Source: Bartonella florencae (GTDB lineage: Bacteria > Pseudomonadota > Alphaproteobacteria > Rhizobiales > Rhizobiaceae). From it: DNA of 64,000 nt. Under the pieces are notes generated by a model. That model did no database searches, was not told the origin of the DNA, and saw only the letters and a list, made by a program, of their open reading frames with translations. Within the stretch, counting starts at the first letter, position 1, and each line of letters opens with the position of its first letter. Both the position numbers and the translations under genes were made by a program. The DNA lies in assembly GCF_000312525.1 (NCBI RefSeq), contig NZ_HE997452.1, positions 335,284 through 399,283 on the forward strand. Direction: 5' to 3'. Positions 57,046-64,000 of the stretch are shown here, one piece after another.

Positions 57046-57855
57046 TTAATTAAGTGTCTCTTTCTTTTTAGGTTTTTCACTCTTCTCACTTTGTAGTTGC
57101 TCTTCACTATTGGCAAGTTGCTTTTCCCCTTTGAGAGAGAGTATTTTTAGAAGATTATTCGTTGACATCAAATGTGCAAAAATCAATCCTAGGAAACCAT
57201 TTTTGTGCAGCTTTGCAAGTTGGCTTGCAGAGAGTTTATTGAGTTTTTCTTCATCAACAATCCAAAAATGCTCTAATTGCGCTGAAAGACCTTTGTCATT
57301 TTTCACATTGATGGATTTTTGACTGAGAAGATCCATCTCCACAAGGGCATCAATAAATTCAGCAGTTTTTTCCATAGCGATTTTAAAGCTTTCAAGAAAA
57401 CGAATCCGCTCTTCCATAAAAGGAGAAATAGAGCCATCAGAATTAAAAAGTTCTGTGCCTGCTACTTCATTAAACATGCCTGATTTTTGATCAAAGCAAA
57501 CGGAAAGTTCTTTTTCATTGCTCAGTTGCGCAAGAACAAAAGGATAACGGCGGACAAAAGCCGGAACATAAGTGTTTGTTTTCCAATTTTTATCAGAGGC
57601 GATATAGTCATTCTCGTCATTAGAAAGACCAACAAGAGCAGCAGATGTATAGTGCCGTTTCTTTTGTTCATCTTCTGCACACATAAATAAAATCGGATAA
57701 TCTAATGCTGCTTGAAAATATTCACTGCTTGCGAGAGGAACCCAGTGGGTATCTTTGGCAAAAGACATATCACTTGGAGGCGCAAATTTTAGATTTTTAT
57801 GGGAAACTTTGTTGATCGGGGTGATATCTTTGTAAAAGAGCATAACATTTGCCAT
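57046..57855 (-). CDS. SapC family protein
   Basis: SapC-type protein (PF07277), named after a Campylobacter S-layer locus but of unknown function in alphaproteobacteria. Family features: VPLASSEYFQAALDYPILF (about residues 40-58 from the chosen start), YVPAFVRRYPFVLA (about 96-109) and the acidic C-terminal half. I start at ATG 57855 (ANVMLFYKDITPIN), which matches homologs, not at 57933. About 269 aa. The last 25 residues are Glu/Lys-rich. Confidence 0.85.
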   Translation of the reverse strand: MANVMLFYKDITPINKVSHKNLKFAPPSDMSFAKDTHWVPLASSEYFQAALDYPILFMCAEDEQKKRHYTSAALVGLSNDENDYIASDKNWKTNTYVPAFVRRYPFVLAQLSNEKELSVCFDQKSGMFNEVAGTELFNSDGSISPFMEERIRFLESFKIAMEKTAEFIDALVEMDLLSQKSINVKNDKGLSAQLEHFWIVDEEKLNKLSASQLAKLHKNGFLGLIFAHLMSTNNLLKILSLKGEKQLANSEEQLQSEKSEKPKKKETLN

Positions 57856-57998
57856 AAGACTTCTCCTTAATATAATTTGTTTAATTAATTTGCTGTTGTT
57901 ACCAAAAAAGGTCTTTGGGGAAGATTGTCTCATATGGCAACAAGATTGAACAGAAAATTATGCGTGAAAGATTCGTTTGTGAGAGATAATATTTTTAC

Positions 57999-58529
57999 AT
58001 GAAGTATAATAAAAAAAAGCTTAAAAATAAAGTCTATCTTGCCATTATTGGTTCCGCTCATGGTATAAAAGGGAACGTCTTGATGAAAGTTTTTAGTGCT
58101 AAACCAGAGTCCTTAAAGACTTATGGTGTTCTTTATGATGATATGGGGCGTTGTTATGAAATTGTAACACTTTGCATGCAAAAAAATAACGCGATTGTGC
58201 ATTTTAAAGGCATTGAAGATCGCAGTGCGGCGGAAAACTTAAAAGGCATTCGTTTGTATATTCACCGCGATCAATTGGTAGAGGATTTAACTGAAGATGA
58301 ATTTTATCAAGTTGATTTAATTGGGCTTCATGTCCAAGATGCTGTTGGTCAGACTTTGGGTGAGGTGAGTGGTTTTTTTAATTTTGGCGCTGGTGATTTG
58401 CTTGAAATGCGTTTGAATACGGGTAAAACTGTGCTTATTCCCTTTAGCAAAGCAGCGGTGCCAGAGATTTGCCTTGCTTCTGGCTTTTTGGTTGTTGATC
58501 CAGTGGCTGCTGGTTTAAGTGATATCTGA
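57999..58529 (+). CDS. rimM: 16S rRNA processing protein RimM
   Basis: Assembly factor for the 30S head that binds S19. N-terminal RimM domain with LAIIGSAHGIKGNVLMKVFS (about residues 13-32) and C-terminal PRC-barrel (DEFYQVDLIGLHV, LIPFSKAAVPEI). 176 aa. ATG 57999. It belongs with rpsP upstream and trmD downstream in most relatives; the trmD spacing here is 300 bp. Confidence 0.93.
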   Translation: MKYNKKKLKNKVYLAIIGSAHGIKGNVLMKVFSAKPESLKTYGVLYDDMGRCYEIVTLCMQKNNAIVHFKGIEDRSAAENLKGIRLYIHRDQLVEDLTEDEFYQVDLIGLHVQDAVGQTLGEVSGFFNFGAGDLLEMRLNTGKTVLIPFSKAAVPEICLASGFLVVDPVAAGLSDI

Positions 58530-58830
58530 GAAAAGAATAAATTGCCTTAAACTCTAAAATAAAGGTAAAGGCAAAGAATAAAGTAAAAAGTAAAAGGTGC
58601 GGAAATACAAAAATGCGATTCTAAGCATCTGTATGAATCCTAAAATGTTCTTGGATTTTTGGAGTTTTTTCGCAAAATAAGCAAGCGGGGAATATGGGTA
58701 TTCTATACCAAAGAAATGTGGGCTTTTGCGGTGAATTGCGTATTATGGCGTTGGTGATGGCCTATGGGACTCATGCCGTTTTGGGGATAGGCCGTTTCGG
58801 GGATAGAAGGCAGAGATGAAAGAATAAGTA
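58530..58830. other. 301-bp spacer between rimM and trmD
   Basis: In most relatives these genes are nearly adjacent. The spacer has no recognised gene; at its end lies a 16-bp tandem repeat. Confidence 0.4.
58774..58805. repeat. 16-bp imperfect tandem repeat
   Basis: tgccgttttggggata (58774-58789) is followed at once by ggccgtttcggggata (58790-58805), two mismatches. Located 25 bp before the trmD start. Confidence 0.75.
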
Positions 58831-59529
58831 ATGAAGTTTCATGCACGCATTTTAACACTTTATCCTGAAATGTTTCCTGGATTTCTGGGATATTCTTTAG
58901 CTGGTCAAGCTTTAGAGAAGGGAGTATGGTCTCTGGAGACAGTGCAAATTAGGGATTTTGCTTTCGATAAACACCATAGTGTTGATGATACACCGGCTGG
59001 TGGGGGGGCTGGTATGGTTATGAGGGCGGATGTGTTAGCGGCTGCACTGGACAGTTGTCCAAATGATTCGCCAAGATTGTTAATGAGTCCGCGTGGACGG
59101 CCTTTTGACCAGACTTATGCACGTTCTCTGGCGCGTGAGGCGGGAGTGACATTGGTTTGTGGGCGTTTTGAAGGTGTCGATGAACGGGTCATAGAAGCGC
59201 GGAAATTGGAAGAGATTTCCATTGGGGATTATATCCTTTCAGGAGGGGAAACAGCGTCACTGGTTCTTTTAGATGTCGTTATACGTCTTCTCCCCGGTGT
59301 TATGGGTAATGCGGATTCTGCTCAATGTGAAAGTTTCGAGAATGGTTTGCTGGAACACCCCCAATATACGCGTCCTGCTCTTTTCGAAGGACGCACTATT
59401 CCACCAGTGTTGACTTCTGGGCATCACAAAGCTATCGCCGATTGGCGACAACAACAAGCTGAACTGTTAACACGTCAACGGCGGCCTGATCTTTATGCCT
59501 GTTATGATAAAAATCGTCAGAAAACTTGA
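58831..59529 (+). CDS. trmD: tRNA (guanine37-N1)-methyltransferase
   Basis: SPOUT-class enzyme that methylates G37 next to the anticodon to keep reading frame. Trefoil-knot motifs [14 protein letters not shown] (about residues 84-97), [15 protein letters not shown] (about 110-124) and [12 protein letters not shown] (about 130-141) are all intact, as is [13 protein letters not shown] near residue 53. 232 aa. Confidence 0.95.
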   Translation: MKFHARILTLYPEMFPGFLGYSLAGQALEKGVWSLETVQIRDFAFDKHHSVDDTPAGGGAGMVMRADVLAAALDSCPNDSPRLLMSPRGRPFDQTYARSLAREAGVTLVCGRFEGVDERVIEARKLEEISIGDYILSGGETASLVLLDVVIRLLPGVMGNADSAQCESFENGLLEHPQYTRPALFEGRTIPPVLTSGHHKAIADWRQQQAELLTRQRRPDLYACYDKNRQKT

Positions 59530-59727
59530 TTCATGTTGTAAGGTGGTGTATGCCATGGCTCTCTTTTAAAAAAATTTTTATAGTTCCAAAATTAAAATGA
59601 AGGAATGGTGTATTCGCTCCTGTGTCATGCATAGCCTAAAGAACTTCTTTTCTGTTTATGAAAAGGCTTTTTTCGGCAAGAGTTGAGCGCTCTGACTGTT
59701 CGATAAAGAATCATGAAGGATAAAAAA

Positions 59728-60168
59728 ATGAATATTATCGCACAGCTCGAAGCTGAACAATGTGCAAAAATTGCAGAAAAACGTCAATTGCCAGCTTTTC
59801 AACCAGGCGATACCGTGCGTGTGATGGTACGCGTGAGCGAGGGTACACGTACCCGTGTCCAAGCCTATGAAGGAATTTGTATTGCTCGTTCCGGTGGTGG
59901 GTTAAATGAGACCTTTACAGTGCGTAAGATTTCCTATGGTGAAGGTGTTGAACGTGTTTTTCCAGTATATTCTCCCCTCATTGAGGGTGTTGAGCTTGTG
60001 CGCAAAGGTAAAGTGCGTCGTGCAAAACTTTATTATCTTCGTGGTTTGAGAGGTAAAGCTGCCCGTATCGCCGAGAAGAGAGACTACCGCAAAAAGACTG
60101 AAAAACTTGCTGAAGTTGTAAAAACAACAGCTGTGCCTGCAGATACACCAGCGCCAGTTGCCGAATAA
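59728..60168 (+). CDS. rplS: 50S ribosomal protein L19
   Basis: L19 at the subunit interface. Begins [11 protein letters not shown], then [24 protein letters not shown] and the basic core [20 protein letters not shown]. An Ala/Thr/Pro-rich C-terminal tail is usual in alphaproteobacteria. I start at ATG 59728; the frame is open to 59713 but that would add MKDKK. Last gene of the rimM-trmD-rplS group. Confidence 0.95.
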   Translation: MNIIAQLEAEQCAKIAEKRQLPAFQPGDTVRVMVRVSEGTRTRVQAYEGICIARSGGGLNETFTVRKISYGEGVERVFPVYSPLIEGVELVRKGKVRRAKLYYLRGLRGKAARIAEKRDYRKKTEKLAEVVKTTAVPADTPAPVAE

Positions 60169-60241
60169 GAGCTGTGTTTGTTAAAATTTATAAAAAGCGG
60201 TTTTTTTATTCCCTGTATTTTTTGTTTTTAGTTAAAGAAGT

Positions 60242-60275
60242 GGCTTTGAGTATGCATAAAATGCTTCTCAAAGCC
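60242..60275 (+). terminator. Probable rplS terminator hairpin
   Basis: Perfect 9-bp stem ggctttgag / ctcaaagcc (60242-60250 with 60267-60275); the loop holds an inner gcat-aaa-atgc stem. T-rich sequence follows from about 60287. Confidence 0.6.
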
Positions 60276-60448
60276 TTGGGTGCTTCGTTTTTCTTCAATT
60301 ATGGCTAACTTGCACGATTTTTAAATTAAAAGAGAGTGTTGATATGCATAAATGGGTGGGAGTTTACTTGAAAAAAATAGCTATTTATATTTGAGAAATG
60401 ATGTTAGACCTTTGACGTGAAGATAAAATTATATTAAATTGAAGCACG

Positions 60449-60487
60449 TTTTACAGCTATATAGCTGTAAAAAATCGGTTTTTTTTA
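60449..60487 (+). terminator. 24-bp palindrome followed by a T8 run
   Basis: Bases 60449-60472 are a perfect inverted repeat (half site ttttacagctat), followed by aatcgg and eight Ts. It fits a terminator, but at about 165 bp before sdhC it could also act as an operator or attenuator. Confidence 0.55.
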
Positions 60488-60639
60488 TGCGTGACCTTTA
60501 ATCCGTTATTTGAGACAACCGACCTGTAATATTGGCATCTTGAAATGCCAAATAAGTGGAAACGATAATGCACTTGGCATTTTGTGCGAATCTTATCGCC
60601 CATGATGTGATTGCAGTAAAAGCCAGGTCAGGATATTTT

Positions 60640-61041
60640 ATGACAGAGACAATTAGGATAAAAGAGCGCCCACGTTCCCCCCATATCAGTATTTATCGTT
60701 GGACCATTACGATGGCGATGTCTATTGCACATCGTATAACGGGGCTGGCGCTTTATTTTGGAATGCTTTTTCTTGCTCTTTGGTTGATGGCAATTGCTTG
60801 TGGAGCAGAAGCTTTTAGAGCCATTCATGAGATTTATAGCTCCGTGCCTGGGCTTTGTATCTTGTTTCTTTATACTCTTGCTGGCGTTCATCACATGGTT
60901 GGTGGAGTTCGTCATATTATTTGGGATCTGAAACCTTCCCTTTTAGCGAAAAAAAAAGCAACCATAGTGGCATGGGCAACCGTGTTTATTTCTCTTATTG
61001 TGACTCTTGCAATTTGGCTTATTGGATATAGCATTGTTTAG
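60640..61041 (+). CDS. sdhC: Succinate dehydrogenase cytochrome b556 subunit
   Basis: Membrane anchor of complex II. RPRSPHISIYRW (about residues 9-20), SIAHRITG (about 26-33) and AGVHHMVGGVRH (about 85-96, heme-ligand His) are the family marks; three transmembrane helices. The open frame runs from 60556, but ATG 60640 (TETIRIKERPRSPH) fits homologs, giving 133 aa. First gene of sdhCDAB. Confidence 0.93.
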   Translation: MTETIRIKERPRSPHISIYRWTITMAMSIAHRITGLALYFGMLFLALWLMAIACGAEAFRAIHEIYSSVPGLCILFLYTLAGVHHMVGGVRHIIWDLKPSLLAKKKATIVAWATVFISLIVTLAIWLIGYSIV

Positions 61042-61059
61042 CTGGGGGTGGAGAGGGTT

Positions 61060-61446
61060 ATGAAAAAAGATTTTCGAACGGAACTTGCCAAAGTACGTGG
61101 GCGTGGAAGTGCCCATGAAGGGACAGAGCATTTTTGGTTACAGCGTTTGACAGGTTTTATAAATCTACCGCTTTTGATTTTTTTTATTGTTCTTATTCTC
61201 TCACTCGTTGGAGAGGATTATAGCGTTGTGCGCGCACGGCTTGCGCATCCTGTTGTGGCTATTTTAATGGGATTGCTTACGATTTCAGTGCTTTATCATA
61301 TGAAGCTTGGAATGCAGGTGGTTATTGAAGATTATATTCCGCGTGAAGGTTTCCGGATGTTCTTTCTGGCATTAAATATTTTGTTTTGTTTTGTTTTGGG
61401 AGGTATTATCATTTTTGCTCTTTTGAAAATTGCGTTAGGGGGTTAA
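61060..61446 (+). CDS. sdhD: Succinate dehydrogenase membrane anchor subunit
   Basis: Second membrane anchor, three transmembrane helices. N-terminal [24 protein letters not shown] and [14 protein letters not shown], then [17 protein letters not shown] (about residues 84-100) with the heme- or quinone-site His. 128 aa from ATG 61060; the GTG at 61048 is the alternative. Confidence 0.92.
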   Translation: MKKDFRTELAKVRGRGSAHEGTEHFWLQRLTGFINLPLLIFFIVLILSLVGEDYSVVRARLAHPVVAILMGLLTISVLYHMKLGMQVVIEDYIPREGFRMFFLALNILFCFVLGGIIIFALLKIALGG

Positions 61447-61451
61447 CGGAT

Positions 61452-63296
61452 ATGGCAAGTACAGTATCGTCTCTGGGCGCAAGAGCAGGCAATGCCCCTT
61501 ATCGCACGGTTGATCATAAATTCGATGTTGTGGTTGTTGGGGCAGGGGGTGCAGGATTGCGCGCAACACTTGGGATGGCAGAGCAAGGATTAAAAACAGC
61601 CTGTATCACAAAAGTTTTTCCAACAAGATCACATACCGTTGCGGCGCAAGGGGGTATTGCAGCTTCGCTTTCCAATATGGGACCTGACAATTGGCAGTGG
61701 CATTTGTATGATACCGTGAAGGGATCTGATTGGTTGGGCGATACTGACGCAATGGAATATTTGGTACGTAATGCCCCTGCTGCTGTCTATGAATTAGAAC
61801 ATTATGGGGTGCCTTTTTCACGTACGCAAGAAGGCAAAATTTATCAACGTCCTTTTGGGGGGCATACAACACAATTTGGTGAAGGGCCACCTGTTCAGCG
61901 GACTTGTGCCGCAGCAGATCGCACAGGACATGCTATCCTGCATACACTTTATGGACAAAGCTTAAAACATAATGCCCAATTTTTTATTGAATATTTTGCA
62001 CTTGATCTCATCATGACCGATGGTGTCTGTACCGGTGTGGTGGCATGGAATCTTGATGATGGTACAATACACCGTTTTTCTGCCAAGATGGTTGTTCTCG
62101 CAACTGGTGGTTATGGGCGTGCCTATTTTTCAGCAACATCGGCGCATACCTGTACGGGTGATGGGGGTGGAATGATTGCACGTGCTGGTTTGCCACTTCA
62201 GGATATGGAGTTTGTGCAATTTCATCCAACAGGCATTTATGGTTCAGGCTGTCTCATTACAGAAGGAGCACGGGGTGAAGGTGGCTATTTGATTAATTCT
62301 GAGGGCGAACGCTTTATGGAGCGCTATGCACCTTCCTTTAAGGATTTGGCTTCACGGGATTTGGTTTCACGTTGTATAACCCTTGAAATTCGCGAAGGGC
62401 GTGGTGTTGGTCCAAGAAAAGATCATATCCATTTGGTTCTTAACCACATTGATCCCGCCATATTGCATGAACGTTTACCGGGGATTTCGGAATCCGCTCG
62501 AATCTTTGCAGGGGTGGATGTGACAAAAGAACCTATCCCCATCCTTCCTACGGTTCATTATAATATGGGTGGGATTCCTACCAATTACTATGGGGAAGTT
62601 CTCAATCCAACAGCTGATTCGCCTGATCGTGTTCAACCAGGTTTGATGGCAGTGGGAGAGGCTGGATGTGCCTCTGTTCATGGTGCTAATCGTTTGGGAT
62701 CAAATTCATTAATTGATCTTGTTGTGTTTGGTCGTGCCGCTGCAATTCGTGCCGGTGAAGTCATTGATCGAAATGCCGAAATTCCACCTCTTAATGAGAT
62801 GGCAGTTGAGGAAATTATCGCGCGTTTTGATCGATTACGCTTTGCTCAAGGCACAACGCCAACAGCTGTCTTGCGTGAAAAAATGCAGCGCACAATGCAA
62901 GAAGATGCTTCTGTCTTTCGTACAGAAGATTCTTTGCAGCAAGGATGTCGGCGGATCAGCCAAATTTGGGATGAATTGGCTGATCTCAAAGTCACAGATC
63001 GCTCTCTGATATGGAACTCTGATTTGGTTGAAACATTAGAGCTCGAAAATCTGATGGCTAATGCCATTACCACTGTTTATTCTGCAGAAGCACGTTTGGA
63101 AAGTCGAGGTGCTCATGCCCGTGAAGATTATCCAGAGCGTGACGACAAAAATTGGCGCAAACATACACTTTCACATTTGACAAAAGAGGGGAAGGTAACT
63201 TTGTCTTATCGACCTGTTCATGTTGATCCATTAACAGCTGAGGCAGATGGTGGTATCGACTTAAAACGCATAGCACCTAAAAAGCGTGTTTACTAA
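61452..63296 (+). CDS. sdhA: Succinate dehydrogenase flavoprotein subunit
   Basis: Catalytic FAD subunit oxidising succinate to fumarate. FAD loop [12 protein letters not shown] (about residues 28-39), covalent FAD His in [10 protein letters not shown] (about 57-66), substrate residues in QFHPTG and [10 protein letters not shown] (about 254-283), and ANRLGSNSL near 412. 614 aa from ATG 61452, intact. It follows sdhD by 5 bp. Confidence 0.96.
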   Translation: MASTVSSLGARAGNAPYRTVDHKFDVVVVGAGGAGLRATLGMAEQGLKTACITKVFPTRSHTVAAQGGIAASLSNMGPDNWQWHLYDTVKGSDWLGDTDAMEYLVRNAPAAVYELEHYGVPFSRTQEGKIYQRPFGGHTTQFGEGPPVQRTCAAADRTGHAILHTLYGQSLKHNAQFFIEYFALDLIMTDGVCTGVVAWNLDDGTIHRFSAKMVVLATGGYGRAYFSATSAHTCTGDGGGMIARAGLPLQDMEFVQFHPTGIYGSGCLITEGARGEGGYLINSEGERFMERYAPSFKDLASRDLVSRCITLEIREGRGVGPRKDHIHLVLNHIDPAILHERLPGISESARIFAGVDVTKEPIPILPTVHYNMGGIPTNYYGEVLNPTADSPDRVQPGLMAVGEAGCASVHGANRLGSNSLIDLVVFGRAAAIRAGEVIDRNAEIPPLNEMAVEEIIARFDRLRFAQGTTPTAVLREKMQRTMQEDASVFRTEDSLQQGCRRISQIWDELADLKVTDRSLIWNSDLVETLELENLMANAITTVYSAEARLESRGAHAREDYPERDDKNWRKHTLSHLTKEGKVTLSYRPVHVDPLTAEADGGIDLKRIAPKKRVY

Positions 63297-63310
63297 GGGG
63301 AGAATGAATT

Positions 63311-64000
63311 ATGGTACAAATTAAGCTTCCCAAAAACTCTCAAGTAAAAATGGGAAAAGTTTGGCCTAAACCTGAAGGTGCATCGCAACTGACAGAATTT
63401 CATGTTTACCGTTGGTCACCTGATGATGAAGAAAATCCTCATCTGGATACCTATTATGTGGATCGTTCTGCTTGTGGTCCTATGATCTTGGATGGGCTTT
63501 TGTTTATTAAAAACCATATTGATCCCACTTTGACACTTCGCCGATCATGTCGTGAAGGTATTTGTGGTTCCTGTGCCATGAATATTGATGGCTTCAATAC
63601 GCTGGCTTGTACCAAAGGTATGGATGATGTAAAGCACCCCATTAAGGTGTATCCTTTGCCTTCCATGCCAGTGGTGAAAGATTTGGTTCCTGATTTAAAG
63701 CGCTTTTATGCGCAACATCGGGTAATTGAACCTTGGTTGCAAACCGTTTCACCTGAACCCGCTAAAGAATGGTTGCAAAGTCACTCCGATCGTCAAAAAA
63801 TTGATGGTCTTTATGAATGTATTTTATGCGCCTGTTGTCAAACATCATGTCCGAGTTATTGGTGGAATGGTGATCGTTATTTGGGACCAGCAATTCTGCT
63901 GCAAGCTTATCGTTGGATTGCTGATTCACGTGATGAGATGTGTGGAGAGCGCCTTGATAATTTAGAAGATCCTTTCCGCCTTTATCGCTGCCATACGATT
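63311..64000 (+). CDS. sdhB: Succinate dehydrogenase iron-sulfur subunit, 3' end outside window
   Basis: Iron-sulfur subunit linking SdhA to the quinone site. The frame from ATG 63311 is open for 230 codons to the window edge. The 2Fe-2S ligands are in [10 protein letters not shown] and LACT (about residues 77-101); the 4Fe-4S/3Fe-4S ligands start in [12 protein letters not shown] (about 172-183), and the final in-window CHTI begins the last cluster motif. About 30 residues are missing downstream. 14 bp after sdhA. Confidence 0.95.
   Translation, partial: MVQIKLPKNSQVKMGKVWPKPEGASQLTEFHVYRWSPDDEENPHLDTYYVDRSACGPMILDGLLFIKNHIDPTLTLRRSCREGICGSCAMNIDGFNTLACTKGMDDVKHPIKVYPLPSMPVVKDLVPDLKRFYAQHRVIEPWLQTVSPEPAKEWLQSHSDRQKIDGLYECILCACCQTSCPSYWWNGDRYLGPAILLQAYRWIADSRDEMCGERLDNLEDPFRLYRCHTI

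Larger units (their letters stand above)
60169..60639. other. 471-bp region between rplS and sdhC
   Basis: Holds two strong hairpins (60242-60275 and 60449-60487) and presumably the sdh promoter; no gene recognised. Confidence 0.5.

Noticed and set aside
1..64000. CRISPR array, toxin-antitoxin pair, secretion-system genes or insertion sequences
   Set aside because: None could be supported: no regularly spaced repeats, no transposase motif, and no recognisable toxin, antitoxin or type IV secretion genes.

Overview
The window looks like the chromosome of a Bartonella species (Alphaproteobacteria, Hyphomicrobiales). It is AT-rich. The gene neighbourhoods are typical of the order (cobT-cobS-dnaJ-bolA, lptM-lysA-TIGR02302, mitofilin-hemY beside tsaD, ffh-chorismate mutase-rpsP, sdhCDAB), but several links are missing or broken, as expected in a shrinking, host-restricted genome. 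There is one tRNA (Gly-GCC) and no rRNA, CRISPR array or intact insertion sequence. Species was not determined.

Layout. 1-6 kb: the 3' part of an L,D-transpeptidase gene, then on the minus strand a CobW-type GTPase, a D-Ala-D-Ala carboxypeptidase and PlsC, then thiD. 6-10 kb: a decayed accessory stretch next to tRNA-Gly, with a flavin reductase and a short-chain dehydrogenase both riddled with stops, unrecognised debris, one intact GNAT acetyltransferase and an orphan dnaB tail. 10-14 kb: a three-gene ABC importer (TrpXYZ type) and holA. 14-24 kb: tyrA, a frameshifted yihY, a UPF0178 gene, a TlpA-like thioredoxin, an argH relic, lptM, lysA, a TIGR02302 protein and a methyltransferase. 24-33 kb: an OmpR-type regulator lacking the phospho-acceptor Asp, a broken L,D-transpeptidase, an EVE protein, tsaD, a mitofilin-like protein, hemY, a class I amidotransferase and a frameshifted DUF2125 gene. 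33-42 kb: a 1569-residue NAD-glutamate dehydrogenase, carbonic anhydrase, ffh, chorismate mutase, rpsP and a DUF1674 gene. 42-51 kb: htpX (frameshifted as given), rsmB, a heparinase-like gene, purH, a DUF1127 gene, SURF1, rpmB and a YhhQ transporter. 51-58 kb: cobT-cobS, dnaJ-like, bolA, xerC, sapC. 58-64 kb: rimM, trmD, rplS and sdhCDA with most of sdhB.

Much of the content is core: translation and secretion (S16, L28, L19, RimM, TrmD, RsmB, TsaD, Ffh), envelope maintenance (DacF, PlsC, LptM, L,D-transpeptidases, SapC), and respiration (SdhCDAB, SURF1, DUF1674, GDH feeding the TCA cycle). Arginine synthesis is visibly decaying (argH), and the heme genes usually found beside tsaD are absent.

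I found no convincing new multi-gene system. Two patterns deserve a second look. First, four otherwise well-preserved genes (yihY, an L,D-transpeptidase, DUF2125, htpX) are each broken by what looks like exactly one missing T in a poly-T tract, always in the same direction. Second, at three genes (gdh, dnaJ-like, bolA) a degenerate copy of the gene's own 3' end lies about 150-164 bp beyond the original.
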